From Dyella_B sp036746095 (GTDB taxonomy: Bacteria > Pseudomonadota > Gammaproteobacteria > Xanthomonadales > Rhodanobacteraceae), in NCBI RefSeq assembly GCF_036746095.1, contig NZ_DAIOEU010000001.1, positions 242,047-306,046 on the forward strand: a DNA stretch of 64,000 bases. The letters run 5' to 3'. Each line of letters begins with the position of its first letter. The first letter of the stretch is position 1. Position numbers and translations under genes: made by a program. This document shows positions 9,085 through 18,600 of this stretch, piece after piece. The notes beneath the pieces were generated by a model, which ran no database searches, was not told the DNA's origin, and worked only from the letters and a program-made list of their open reading frames with translations.

Positions 9085-9186
9085 AACTGGTTTGCGGGTG
9101 CTTGTTAGATGGATCGGTAGCGTGGAATTTCCACGCATACGTTCCAGATGCTTCATATCGGCTTCCCCCTTACCGATGCGCTCATG

Positions 9187-12100
9187 TCACCGACGCCCGA
9201 ACAAACGCCCCAGCCGCGAGCCGAGCTTCGCAGGCGGCGGCATCTTGGGCGCACTTTCAGCCAACCCCGCCGCCAACGTGCCCAGCGTGCCGTTGGCGAT
9301 ATCGAGCAAGTGCAACGATATGCCGGTCTGCCGTTGCACGTGCGCCGCCATGTCCACCGCCATCAACGAATGTCCGCCGATGTCGAAGAAGTTGTCGCTG
9401 GTGCGGACGCGAGCGGCATGCAGCAGTTCTTTCCAGATGGTGGCCAGCAATTGCTCGTTGGCGGTCTTCGGTTGCGTGGCGTCGTCGAGATCGTCGCCGG
9501 CCGTGGCTTCGGCCAGCAGCGGCAGCGCGGCGATGTCCACTTCGCCGTTCGCCATCATGGGCAACGCGTCGAGCAGCACCACATGCTGCGGCACTTCGTG
9601 CGCAGGCAACGCGGCGGCCAGTTGCGCCACCAGCTGATTGCTATCGAGCGCGCGCTCGGGCGCGGCGACGGCATACGCGTCGATATGCGTGCTGCCGGCC
9701 TGATTCATGCGCGCGACGGCGATAGCCCGTTTCACGCCGGGCTGGCTGAGCAGTTCGGCTTCAATCGTTTCCAGGTCGACCTCGCGGCCGTGAATGCGCT
9801 CGCGGCGATCGGTGCGGCCCATTTCCTGCACGCTGCCGCTCACCAGCCAGCGCCCACGGCAATGGGTGCGTTGCAAGCGCATATCCGGTGATGCGGCAGA
9901 AGCCGTCGCCACGCCATCGCCATGCGCCATCGCGCGGGCGCCGAATGGCTGGCTCAGCGATGCGCCGCCGACGTGGACCTCGCCGATCGCACCAATCGGG
10001 CAGGGCTGTTGTTGATCGTCGAGAATCCACACCGCCGTGTTGCCGAGCGGCTGGCCGCTGTGCAGGCTTTCTGCCGGCCGCTCGATGCGGCCACACGTTG
10101 CAGCCGGGGCAGCGTCCGCGCAGCCCGAGACGGTCCAGATGCCGGCGCAGCGTTCGGCCAGCTTTACGGCCAATTCGGGCGTGGGCAGGCCGCCGATGCA
10201 GATGGCCTTCATCGCCGTAGGGCCGGCCCAGTCCGCGGCAAGCATCGCTTGCCACGCACCGGTTGCCGCAAACATCGCGCTGGCTTGATGGTTTTGCGCC
10301 AAACCGATCAGCGCTTCGCCGTCGCGCGCTTCGCGTGGATGGGCGAGAACCAGTTCGGCGCCGAGCGCGAGCGGCAACAGGTTTTCGATGATGGCGTCGC
10401 TGGTCGCCGCCGAGGCAGTTGCCAGGATGCGATCGTCCGCCGACAAGCCGAGCGACGCTTGCAATCCCTCCAGCACGTTGGCAATGGCGCGATGCGTAAA
10501 CGCCGCGCCGCGCGGCCGGCCATCGACGCCGGGCAGGTACACAACAATCGCGACGTTGTCGTCGAGGCCCTCCGATGCCAAGCGGTTGCGATCGCTGGCG
10601 GCGCCGATGATTTCGACAGTATCCGCGTCGAACCACAAGGCTTGCGCGCGCGGCCACTGCAGCGCGCTTTCCAGCGCGCTGTCGCCCACCAGCAAGCTGA
10701 TGGACGCATCGGCAATGATTTCCTTCAGGCGCGTGGATGGATCGGTGGGATCGAGCAACACGCATACGCCGCCTGCCTTGAGAATGCCCAGCATGCCGGC
10801 CAGCCGGTTGATGCCAGGTTCCGCCGCCAGGCCGATGGCCGTGCCGCTGCTTGCCCCGCGCGCACGCAGGCAATGGGCGACACGATTGGCGCGTTGCTCG
10901 ATGTCGCCATAACGCGTGCCCCAGCTGCCGAAGGTCAACGCGGTTTTGTCCGGTGTGCGATCGGCTTGCCGTTCGAACATGGCCGGTACGCTATGGGGTA
11001 ACGCGACAGCCATGGACGTCGCATTCCAGGCCTGCTCCTGCGCCAGCTCGGCATCGCCAATGGCGGTGAGCGAACGGATAGGTTGGCGCGGGTCTTCGCT
11101 GACGCGCGCCATCATGGCCAGGTAGCGGTCGCGCAGCAGGCGCGCCGTGTCGGCTTGCAGGATGTCGGCGTTGTAGGTGACGCCGCCGACCATGCCCTTG
11201 TTGCTCTCGAGGAACCACAGGCCGAGGTCTTCCGTGGCGCCGCTCTGGAACAGCAGGATCTGTTCGTGCGCCAAACCACCCCAGTCGACGATGCGCTGGC
11301 GTGCATCCTGGAACGAGAACAGCGCCTGGTACAACACCGCGCCACTGCCGGCGCCAACGCGCAACTCGCGTTGCAGGTATTCGAGCGGCACGTCGGGATG
11401 GCCGAAGCTTTCGATCGCCGCGCACTTCACGTGACGAACGAAATCGATGAACGGCAACGTGGTGTCGACAGTGATGTGCAGCGGCAACAGGTTGTTGAAA
11501 TAACCCATTACCGATTCGACTTCGGTCTGGTTGCGCGCACGCACCGGCGTGCCGACCACCAGGTCACGCTCGCCGGCCATGCCGCTGAGCAGCACGTAAT
11601 ACAGCGCCAGCAAGGTCATGTTGAGCGTGGCGTCCGCCATGCGCGCGACATCGTGCATCGCCTCCACCGCTGGCTTGGGCACGCGGATCCACTCGGTGCG
11701 GCCGATGCCGGACATGCCTGGCCGCCGCGGCTGATCGGTGGGCAGGGCGCGAATATCCGCCATCTGTGCCAGCCGCTCGCGCCAGAAGGCGAGCTGCGCC
11801 TGGAACTGCGGCCCTTCCAGCCATTGCGCATGCCAGGCGGCGAAGTCGCCGTAGCTGACCGGCAACGGCGGCAACGGCGATGGCGCGTCCGCGATGAAGG
11901 CGCGGTATAGCGCCGACAGTTCGGCATACAGGATGTCGAACGACCAGCCATCCCAGATGATGTGATGGGGCATGAAGAAGAACACATGATCGTCGTCGCC
12001 AAGCCGGAACATGCGGGCGCTGAACAGCGGCGCCTGGGTGAGATCGAACGGCGTGTCGGTGAGCGCCTGCAGGCGTGCCATCAAGGCGGATTCCCGCTCG

Positions 12101-15100
12101 CTTTCCGGCCGCCCGGAAAGATCTTCGGCAGGAAACAGGCGCACTTCGAGATCGGGAACGACGATCTGCGCGACCTCATGGCCGTCGCGCCGGAACGCCG
12201 TGCGCAGGATCGGCTGGCGCTGGATCAAGGCCTGCCATGCAAGCTGGAAGGCGGTCTCGTCGAGATGGCCGCGCAGGCGATGCGCGGAGGGCGCGTTGTA
12301 GGTCACCCGGCCGGGTTGCAGTTCTTCCAATGACCACAGGCGATGCTGCATCAAGGAGAGGGGGGCGCGGCTTTGATCCGCGCGCCGTGCGATCGGCTGC
12401 GTGGCGGGAGCGGCGCCGCTGGCTGTTTGTGCACGGATCGCCGCGGCAAGCTCGGCGATGGTCGGCGCATCGAACAAGGTGCGGAACGACAAGGTGATGC
12501 CGAATTCGCGGTTCAATCGCGCAGTGAGTTGCGCCGCCAGCAGGGAGTGGCCGCCGAGGGCAAAGAAGTCGTCGCGCACGTCGAGATCCGGCAACGACAA
12601 CACGCTTTCCATCGCCGCCGCCACGCGGCGCTCATCGTCGTCGCGCGGGGCGATGCGCGCGGTTTCCGCGGCGACCGAATGGATTTGCGGCGCTGGGAGT
12701 GCCTTGCGATCGGTCTTGCCGTTCGGCAGCAGCGGAATCGCATCGAGCGGAATGATGTGCTGCGGCAGCATGTAGTCCGGCAGGCGCTGCTTGAGCGCAT
12801 CGCGCAGCGCCGCTTCATCGAAGCTGGCTTGCTCGCGCATCACCACGTAAGCGACGAGACGCACATCGCCCGGGCGATCCTCGCGCGCCGTCACCACTGC
12901 GCGATCGACCTCCGGCACGTCGGCCAGCACCGCTTCGATCTCGCCCAGTTCGATGCGATAGCCGCGCACCTTTACCTGGAAATCCAGTCGACCCAGGTGT
13001 TCGAGCATGCCGTTGGCCAGCCAGCGGCCGCGATCGCCGGTGCGGTACATGCGTGCGTCGCTGCGACCGGCAAACGGATCGGGCAGGAAGCGTTCGGCAT
13101 CCAGTTCCGGGCGATTCAAATAACCCAGCGTGACGCCGGCACCGGCGATATGGATTTCGCCCGGAACGCCAAGCGGGCAGGGTGCGCGCCGTTCGTCCAG
13201 GATGTGCACCTGGGTATTGGCGACCGGACGCCCGATAAAGATGCCGGCGCGCGGATGTTCCACTCGCCAATAAGTGGAATAGACGGTGGTTTCGGTGGGG
13301 CCGTAGCCGTTCCACACCTCGCTGCAACGCTGCAGCAGCGCCTCGGCCAGATCGACCGCCAACGGCTCGCCGCCCGAAACGGCACGAAAATGTTCGCGGC
13401 CCTGCCAGCCGGCCTCGATCAGGATGCGCCAGCCGGAAGGCGTGGCCTGCATCATGGTCGCGCCGCTTTGCTCCACCAGCTTGCGCAAGGCGGCGCCGTC
13501 GCGCACGTCGTCACGATCGGCAATGATCACTTCGGCGCCGACGCTCAACGGCAGCATCAGTTCCATGAAGGCGATGTCGAACGACAGCGTCGTGACGGCC
13601 ACCAGCCGATCGTCTTCCGCGATGCCCGGCACGCGTTGCATGCTGGTGAGGAAATTCGAGGTGGTGCGATGGGGAACGCGCACGCCCTTCGGCCGGCCGG
13701 TAGAGCCGGAGGTGTAGATCACGTAGGCCACGGAATCGGGCGTCGCTGCCATATCGTCGCGCGGCAGGCGCGTGGCGAACGCCAGTTCGATCGCCGCGGT
13801 ATCGCGCGTCAGCGACAGCACGTGCGATGGCGGAAATGCCAACGCCGGTGGCGCGGCATCGTCGACGATCAGCATCGCCAGGGCCGCATCTCCGGCCATG
13901 AAAGCCAGGCGGTCGGCGGGAAACTGCGGGTCGAGCGGCACGTAGCCGGCGCCGCTCTTGAGCACGGCGAGCACCGCCGCCAGCATGTCCGCGTTGCGCG
14001 CCAGCGCAATGCCAACCAGTTTGCCCCGACCGATGCCGCGATCGCGCAGCACGTGCGCGAGCTGGTTGGCGCGGGCCTCCAGCTGGGCATAGCTCAAATG
14101 TCTTGCGCCATGGCGTACCGCGGCATTGTGCGGAACGCGCTCCACCTGTCGTTCGAAATATTCGTGCGCGAGCTGTTGTTCCGGATACGGCGTGCTTGCC
14201 GGTTGCAAGGCCGCGATGTCGCGCTGTGCAGCCTCCGATAGCAGGCCGAGTTCATGCACGGCCGTCTCAGGGGTTGCCACGGCGCTGCGCAGCAAGATTT
14301 CGTAAGCGTCGAGCCAGCAACGAATCGTTTCACCGCGGAACAGGTCGCTGTTGTATTGGCATTCCAACCGCAAGCCGTCACCGACCTGCACGGCATTTAC
14401 GAACAACTCGAAATTCTCGAACGCACGCGCGTTGCCGGAAAATTCAAAGCTGAGGCCAGGGAAGGAAACCGTACGTTCGTCCAGCGCCTGATCGAGGTTG
14501 AACAGCACGCTGACCAGCGGCAAGCGGCCGGGATCGCGCGGCATCGCCAGGCGCGCAAGCAGGCTGCCGAGCGTGTATTGCCGATGTTCGAACGCATCGA
14601 GCAGGTCGCCGCGCAATTGATCGAGCACCGTGGCGAACGGCGCTTGCGGATCGATCGCCGTGCGCAATGGCAGCACGTTGACGCAATGGCCGACGAGGTT
14701 GTGCTGTCCATCGACCGCTTGCCCTGCGCTCGGGATGCCGACGACCACATCGTCCTGGCCGGTCAGGCGATGCAGCAGGGTGCTGAACGCAGCCAGCAGG
14801 GTTGCGTAAAAACTCGCGCCGCGTTTGGCACCCATGCGCTTGATGTCAGCGATCAGCGCGCCATCGAGCGTGCGATCCTCGCGTTGCGAGGCGAAGCTGC
14901 GATGGCGGCGGCGAGCGCTGTCGGTGGGAAGATCCAGCGATGGCAGTTCGCCACGGAAGCGGCTCAACCAATACTGTTCGTCGGCATGGCCGCTATCGGT
15001 TTGCGTGCGTGCCATTTCAGCGCTGGCATAGTCCGCAAACGCATCGGCCGGTGCTGGACCATCGCCTTGACCCAACTGCTGCGCGTACAGCGCGGCGAGG

Positions 15101-15633
15101 TCGCGCACGATCACGCCGAACGACCAACCGTCGCAGACGATGTGATGCGCCGTAAAGATCAGCAGGTGCTCTTGCGCGGCCAGCCGCAGCAGTTGCGCAC
15201 GCACCAGCGGGCCATGCTCCAGGTCGAACGGTGTGCTGACCGCCGCGCTGAGCGCTTCGGCAATGTTTCCGTCGCGGTCGGTCTCGGTCAAGCCGGACAG
15301 ATCGTGGACGATGCAGTCCAGTGCCACATCGGTGGCGATGCAAAGCTCGTTGCCGTCCGCGCTCAAGGTGGAGCGCAAGGCTTCATGCCGGTCGACCACG
15401 CCTTGCAGCGCCGCCTGCAGCGCGGCCGCGTCCAGCTCGCCGGACAGGCGTATCGACACCGATTCGTTATAGGCGAGCGAAGCCTCCTGTTCGAGCTTCG
15501 CAGCCAGCCATATTTCACGCTGCGACGCCGTCGCGGGTACGACGCGCGCAAGCGCGGCTTCGGCAAACGGATCGTAGTCGACGGCGGTGGCAACGATACT
15601 TGCATCATGGGTGTTCATGGCGTGCTGCCTCAT
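9187..15633 (-). CDS. Nonribosomal peptide synthetase, C-A-PCP-C-A(degenerate)-PCP
   Basis: A 2148-aa two-module NRPS. C1 has HHIVCDGWS (163-171). A1 is intact: YTSGSTGRPKG (640-650), NGYGPTE (775-781), YRTGD (863-867), NGKTDRK (971-977). PCP1 has GGHSL (Ser1030). C2 has HHIIWDGWS (1223-1231). The second A domain (about 1550-2045) aligns with A1 but has YLPGVDGRPRG at A3, VSGCADA at A5, HCRGR at A7 and NGEVDI at A10, so the ATP-binding and catalytic Lys residues are gone. PCP2 has GGHSL (Ser2089). There is no thioesterase; the protein ends in a basic tail. The start at 15633 overlaps the upstream megasynthase stop (ATGA); an ATG at 15618, with GAGG upstream, is an alternative. It should accept the beta-amino acyl chain from the upstream enzyme. 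Confidence 0.95.
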   Translation of the reverse strand: MRQHAMNTHDASIVATAVDYDPFAEAALARVVPATASQREIWLAAKLEQEASLAYNESVSIRLSGELDAAALQAALQGVVDRHEALRSTLSADGNELCIATDVALDCIVHDLSGLTETDRDGNIAEALSAAVSTPFDLEHGPLVRAQLLRLAAQEHLLIFTAHHIVCDGWSFGVIVRDLAALYAQQLGQGDGPAPADAFADYASAEMARTQTDSGHADEQYWLSRFRGELPSLDLPTDSARRRHRSFASQREDRTLDGALIADIKRMGAKRGASFYATLLAAFSTLLHRLTGQDDVVVGIPSAGQAVDGQHNLVGHCVNVLPLRTAIDPQAPFATVLDQLRGDLLDAFEHRQYTLGSLLARLAMPRDPGRLPLVSVLFNLDQALDERTVSFPGLSFEFSGNARAFENFELFVNAVQVGDGLRLECQYNSDLFRGETIRCWLDAYEILLRSAVATPETAVHELGLLSEAAQRDIAALQPASTPYPEQQLAHEYFERQVERVPHNAAVRHGARHLSYAQLEARANQLAHVLRDRGIGRGKLVGIALARNADMLAAVLAVLKSGAGYVPLDPQFPADRLAFMAGDAALAMLIVDDAAPPALAFPPSHVLSLTRDTAAIELAFATRLPRDDMAATPDSVAYVIYTSGSTGRPKGVRVPHRTTSNFLTSMQRVPGIAEDDRLVAVTTLSFDIAFMELMLPLSVGAEVIIADRDDVRDGAALRKLVEQSGATMMQATPSGWRILIEAGWQGREHFRAVSGGEPLAVDLAEALLQRCSEVWNGYGPTETTVYSTYWRVEHPRAGIFIGRPVANTQVHILDERRAPCPLGVPGEIHIAGAGVTLGYLNRPELDAERFLPDPFAGRSDARMYRTGDRGRWLANGMLEHLGRLDFQVKVRGYRIELGEIEAVLADVPEVDRAVVTAREDRPGDVRLVAYVVMREQASFDEAALRDALKQRLPDYMLPQHIIPLDAIPLLPNGKTDRKALPAPQIHSVAAETARIAPRDDDERRVAAAMESVLSLPDLDVRDDFFALGGHSLLAAQLTARLNREFGITLSFRTLFDAPTIAELAAAIRAQTASGAAPATQPIARRADQSRAPLSLMQHRLWSLEELQPGRVTYNAPSAHRLRGHLDETAFQLAWQALIQRQPILRTAFRRDGHEVAQIVVPDLEVRLFPAEDLSGRPESERESALMARLQALTDTPFDLTQAPLFSARMFRLGDDDHVFFFMPHHIIWDGWSFDILYAELSALYRAFIADAPSPLPPLPVSYGDFAAWHAQWLEGPQFQAQLAFWRERLAQMADIRALPTDQPRRPGMSGIGRTEWIRVPKPAVEAMHDVARMADATLNMTLLALYYVLLSGMAGERDLVVGTPVRARNQTEVESVMGYFNNLLPLHITVDTTLPFIDFVRHVKCAAIESFGHPDVPLEYLQRELRVGAGSGAVLYQALFSFQDARQRIVDWGGLAHEQILLFQSGATEDLGLWFLESNKGMVGGVTYNADILQADTARLLRDRYLAMMARVSEDPRQPIRSLTAIGDAELAQEQAWNATSMAVALPHSVPAMFERQADRTPDKTALTFGSWGTRYGDIEQRANRVAHCLRARGASSGTAIGLAAEPGINRLAGMLGILKAGGVCVLLDPTDPSTRLKEIIADASISLLVGDSALESALQWPRAQALWFDADTVEIIGAASDRNRLASEGLDDNVAIVVYLPGVDGRPRGAAFTHRAIANVLEGLQASLGLSADDRILATASAATSDAIIENLLPLALGAELVLAHPREARDGEALIGLAQNHQASAMFAATGAWQAMLAADWAGPTAMKAICIGGLPTPELAVKLAERCAGIWTVSGCADAAPAATCGRIERPAESLHSGQPLGNTAVWILDDQQQPCPIGAIGEVHVGGASLSQPFGARAMAHGDGVATASAASPDMRLQRTHCRGRWLVSGSVQEMGRTDRRERIHGREVDLETIEAELLSQPGVKRAIAVARMNQAGSTHIDAYAVAAPERALDSNQLVAQLAAALPAHEVPQHVVLLDALPMMANGEVDIAALPLLAEATAGDDLDDATQPKTANEQLLATIWKELLHAARVRTSDNFFDIGGHSLMAVDMAAHVQRQTGISLHLLDIANGTLGTLAAGLAESAPKMPPPAKLGSRLGRLFGRR

Positions 15634-18600
15634 GCGCTCAACTTCATGTACTTGCCGGGTGCATCGGGGTTGGGCACGAACCAGGTCGGCCTGCCTTCCT
15701 CATCCTTGCCCAGGCGCGCACCGGCGACGGGTGGCTTGGCGGCATCCAGCGGAAGCACTTCGATCTTTTTGCGTCGTGGCAGGAACTCGGCTTCCTGCAG
15801 TTCGAGCACGGAATCCTTGAAGGCCTTGGCGATCGCTGCGAAATCCTCTTCGCCATGCGCGGTGGTGAAGAAGCAGGGGAAGTTGTCCAGGATATGGATG
15901 CCGCGGCTGCGCATCATCGCGAACAGCAGATCCTGCAGCGGGTGGTCTTCCAGGAAGTTGGTCTTCCACACGGATGCAAAGTGCGTCACCTTGATTGGCG
16001 CGCCCTTTTCCGCGCAGAAAGCGTTCAGTTCATCGGCTAGCGACGCCGTGCGCGCGTTGAGACGCTCCTGCAACGCAGCACCCGCTGTCTTCAAGTGATC
16101 GAGCACCGCATGCGCAGCGGCCAGCGCAAGCGGATGGCGCACGAAGGTGCCGGCGAAGTAGGTGACGCCAACCGTCGGAATCGACGCATCCCCGAACTGC
16201 CAGCCGCCGCCATCGAGCGCGTCCATGTATTTGCGCTTGCCCGCAATGACTCCGATCGGAAAACCGCCACCGACGACCTTGCCGTAGGAGGCGAGGTCCG
16301 CATCGATACCAAGCACTGCCTGCGCACCACGCGGATGCGAGCGGAAGCCGGTGACCACTTCGTCGAAGATCAGCAAGGCGCCGGCATCGCTGGTGATGGC
16401 GCGCAGTTCCTGCAGGAATTCGCGCGGCTGGAAATCAGGGCGGCGGCTCTGCACCGGCTCGACCAGCACGGCCGCGATCGAGGATGCGCGCTCGCGGATG
16501 ATCGCCAGCGATTCGGGTGTACCGTAGTCGAGCACCAGCACGTGCTCGGCGGTGTTGCGCAGAATGCCCGGCGCTGCCGGCACCGAGCGCAGCTTCTTGG
16601 TGCCGCGCACGATCACTTCATCGAAGATGCCGTGATACGAGCCGGTAAAGATCACCAGCGTGTCGCGGCCGGTAACGGTGCGCGCCACGCGCACGGTGCC
16701 CATCACCGCTTCGGAGCCGGTGTTGCACAGCGCGGCGCGGTCGAAACCGGTGAGCTCGCAGATCTGCTTGGCGACCACGCCGGCCAGCGGATGCTGCGGG
16801 CCGATTTCGTAGCCCAGCTCGAGTTGCTTGCGCACGGCGTCCAGCACGAAATCCGGCTGCCAGCCGAACAGGTTCATGCCGAAGCCGTTCAGTGCATCCA
16901 CATATTCGTTGCCATCCAGGTCCCACACCTTCGAGCCTTTGGAGCGATCGATCACGATCTGGTAGATGATTTCCTTCAGCAGCGGCCGGAAGCCGTTCAC
17001 CACGCGCGGATCGGCCAGGTGCGGACGATGTTTCTGCGTGTACGCTTTCGACTGCTGCGTGCGCTCGATATAGCGGCGCATGAAGGCATCCAGGCGAACG
17101 CGCTGGCGGCCGGTCAGCTCGGTGGAACCGGAGTGGATGCGTGCGATCGCGCCGAAGGCCTTCTTGACGTCGTAGGTGGTGTGCGCGAGTGCGGCCTCTT
17201 CGTCGGGCGGCGTATCGACTGCCTGCACCCCTGGCCGCGTCTCGACCGGCGGTGTTGGCGGTGCAGCCACGCTTGCCACCGGTAGGATGGCCGGCGCTGC
17301 GTTGCCCGCATTGGCAAGTAACGCCAATTGCTGCTGCATGATCAGCATCTGCTGCTGGATCACGTCCTGGATCAATCCACCACTGGTTGGCAGGGACATG
17401 ACGGCTACCTGATTTGTCGTTGCGGCCGGTGCGGCAGGCGCGGTGGCGGCGGCTGCATCCACGGCGGTGGTGGCTGCTGCGGCTTCGGGCGGCAGCAAGC
17501 GGTCGATATGCTGGGCGAGGCTTGCGAACGAGGAATGTGCTTCCATCAATTCGCGGAAGGTAATCTTCAATGCGAAGGTCTTCTGCAACTGCAACGCCAC
17601 CTGCGTCAGCGACAGGGAGTCGAGCCCGAGTTCCACGAAATGCGTGGCCGGATCGACGTCGTCGAATTCGGCGCCGGCGACGTCTTCGAACAGCGCGCGG
17701 AGCTGCGCGACCAGGCGGGTGGCGCGTGCGGACGTGGTGGATGGGGCCATGGTGGCCTCCGGATTGGTGTTGAGGGGCATGGCGGCTGCCACGGCGGGTT
17801 CGGATCGCACGGGCAGCGCGACCACGTTCGATATCGCTGCCGCCGGTGGTGCGTCGGTAGCGCGGGGCACATCGATCCAATGCCGCTTGCGCTCGAACGG
17901 ATAGGTCGGCAGGCGCACGCGCTGCTTGCGTTGCCGGCGGTCCAGTTGCTCGACGGATATCGCTACGCCACATGACCAGCATTGGCCCACCGCATCGAGC
18001 CAGGTGGCGCGTTCGTTCGATGGGCTATCGGCCAGCGAGGCCAGCACGATGCGGCCTCGGCTTTGCGCATGCTGGCGTGCCAGCAGGCTGAGCGTGGTGC
18101 GCGGTCCCACTTCGAGCAATGCGTATTGCGAGTCGGCCAGCAAGGTTTGCAGCGCGGTCGAAAAACGCATGGTGCCGCGCAGATGCCGCGTCCAATAAGC
18201 GGCGGATGTAGCCTCGTCGTCGTTCAACATGTTGCCGGTCAACGTTGAAGCAATGGGTATGCGCGGTGCGGACAATGCGATCTGTTCGACGGCCTGCCGG
18301 AACGGCGCCAGCGCCGGATCCATCATCGACGAGTGGAACGCGTGCGAGGTGTGCAGCAGGCGGCACGCGATACCAGCTTGCTCAAGCTCGGCCTGGAAGG
18401 CCTGGACCAGCGATGTTTCGCCGGACACCACGCAGGCATTGGGTGCGTTTTCGGCGGCGAGCGACAACGTGGCAGGCAGGCGTGTTGCCAGGTGCGCGGC
18501 GTCCATGCGCACGGACAACATGGAACCGGCGGGCAGCGCCTGCATCAAGCTTCCACGCCGGGCGACGAGTCGTGCACCGTCGGCAAGGCTCATTACGTCG

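Larger units (their letters stand above)
8778..9186. other. Gene-free interval between the NRPS and the polysaccharide operon
   Basis: 409 bp without a credible gene. It holds the 121-bp palindromic repeat at 8821-8941 and a perfect 10-bp hairpin at 9061-9084. Small open frames here translate repeats and have no ribosome-binding site. Since both flanking operons point left, the interval must contain either read-through sequence or a promoter for the deacetylase operon; I see no convincing -35/-10 pair. Confidence 0.6.

Noticed and set aside
8788..9156. 122-codon minus-strand frame in the gap after the NRPS
   Set aside because: It translates the palindromic repeat and has no ribosome-binding site or recognisable domain.
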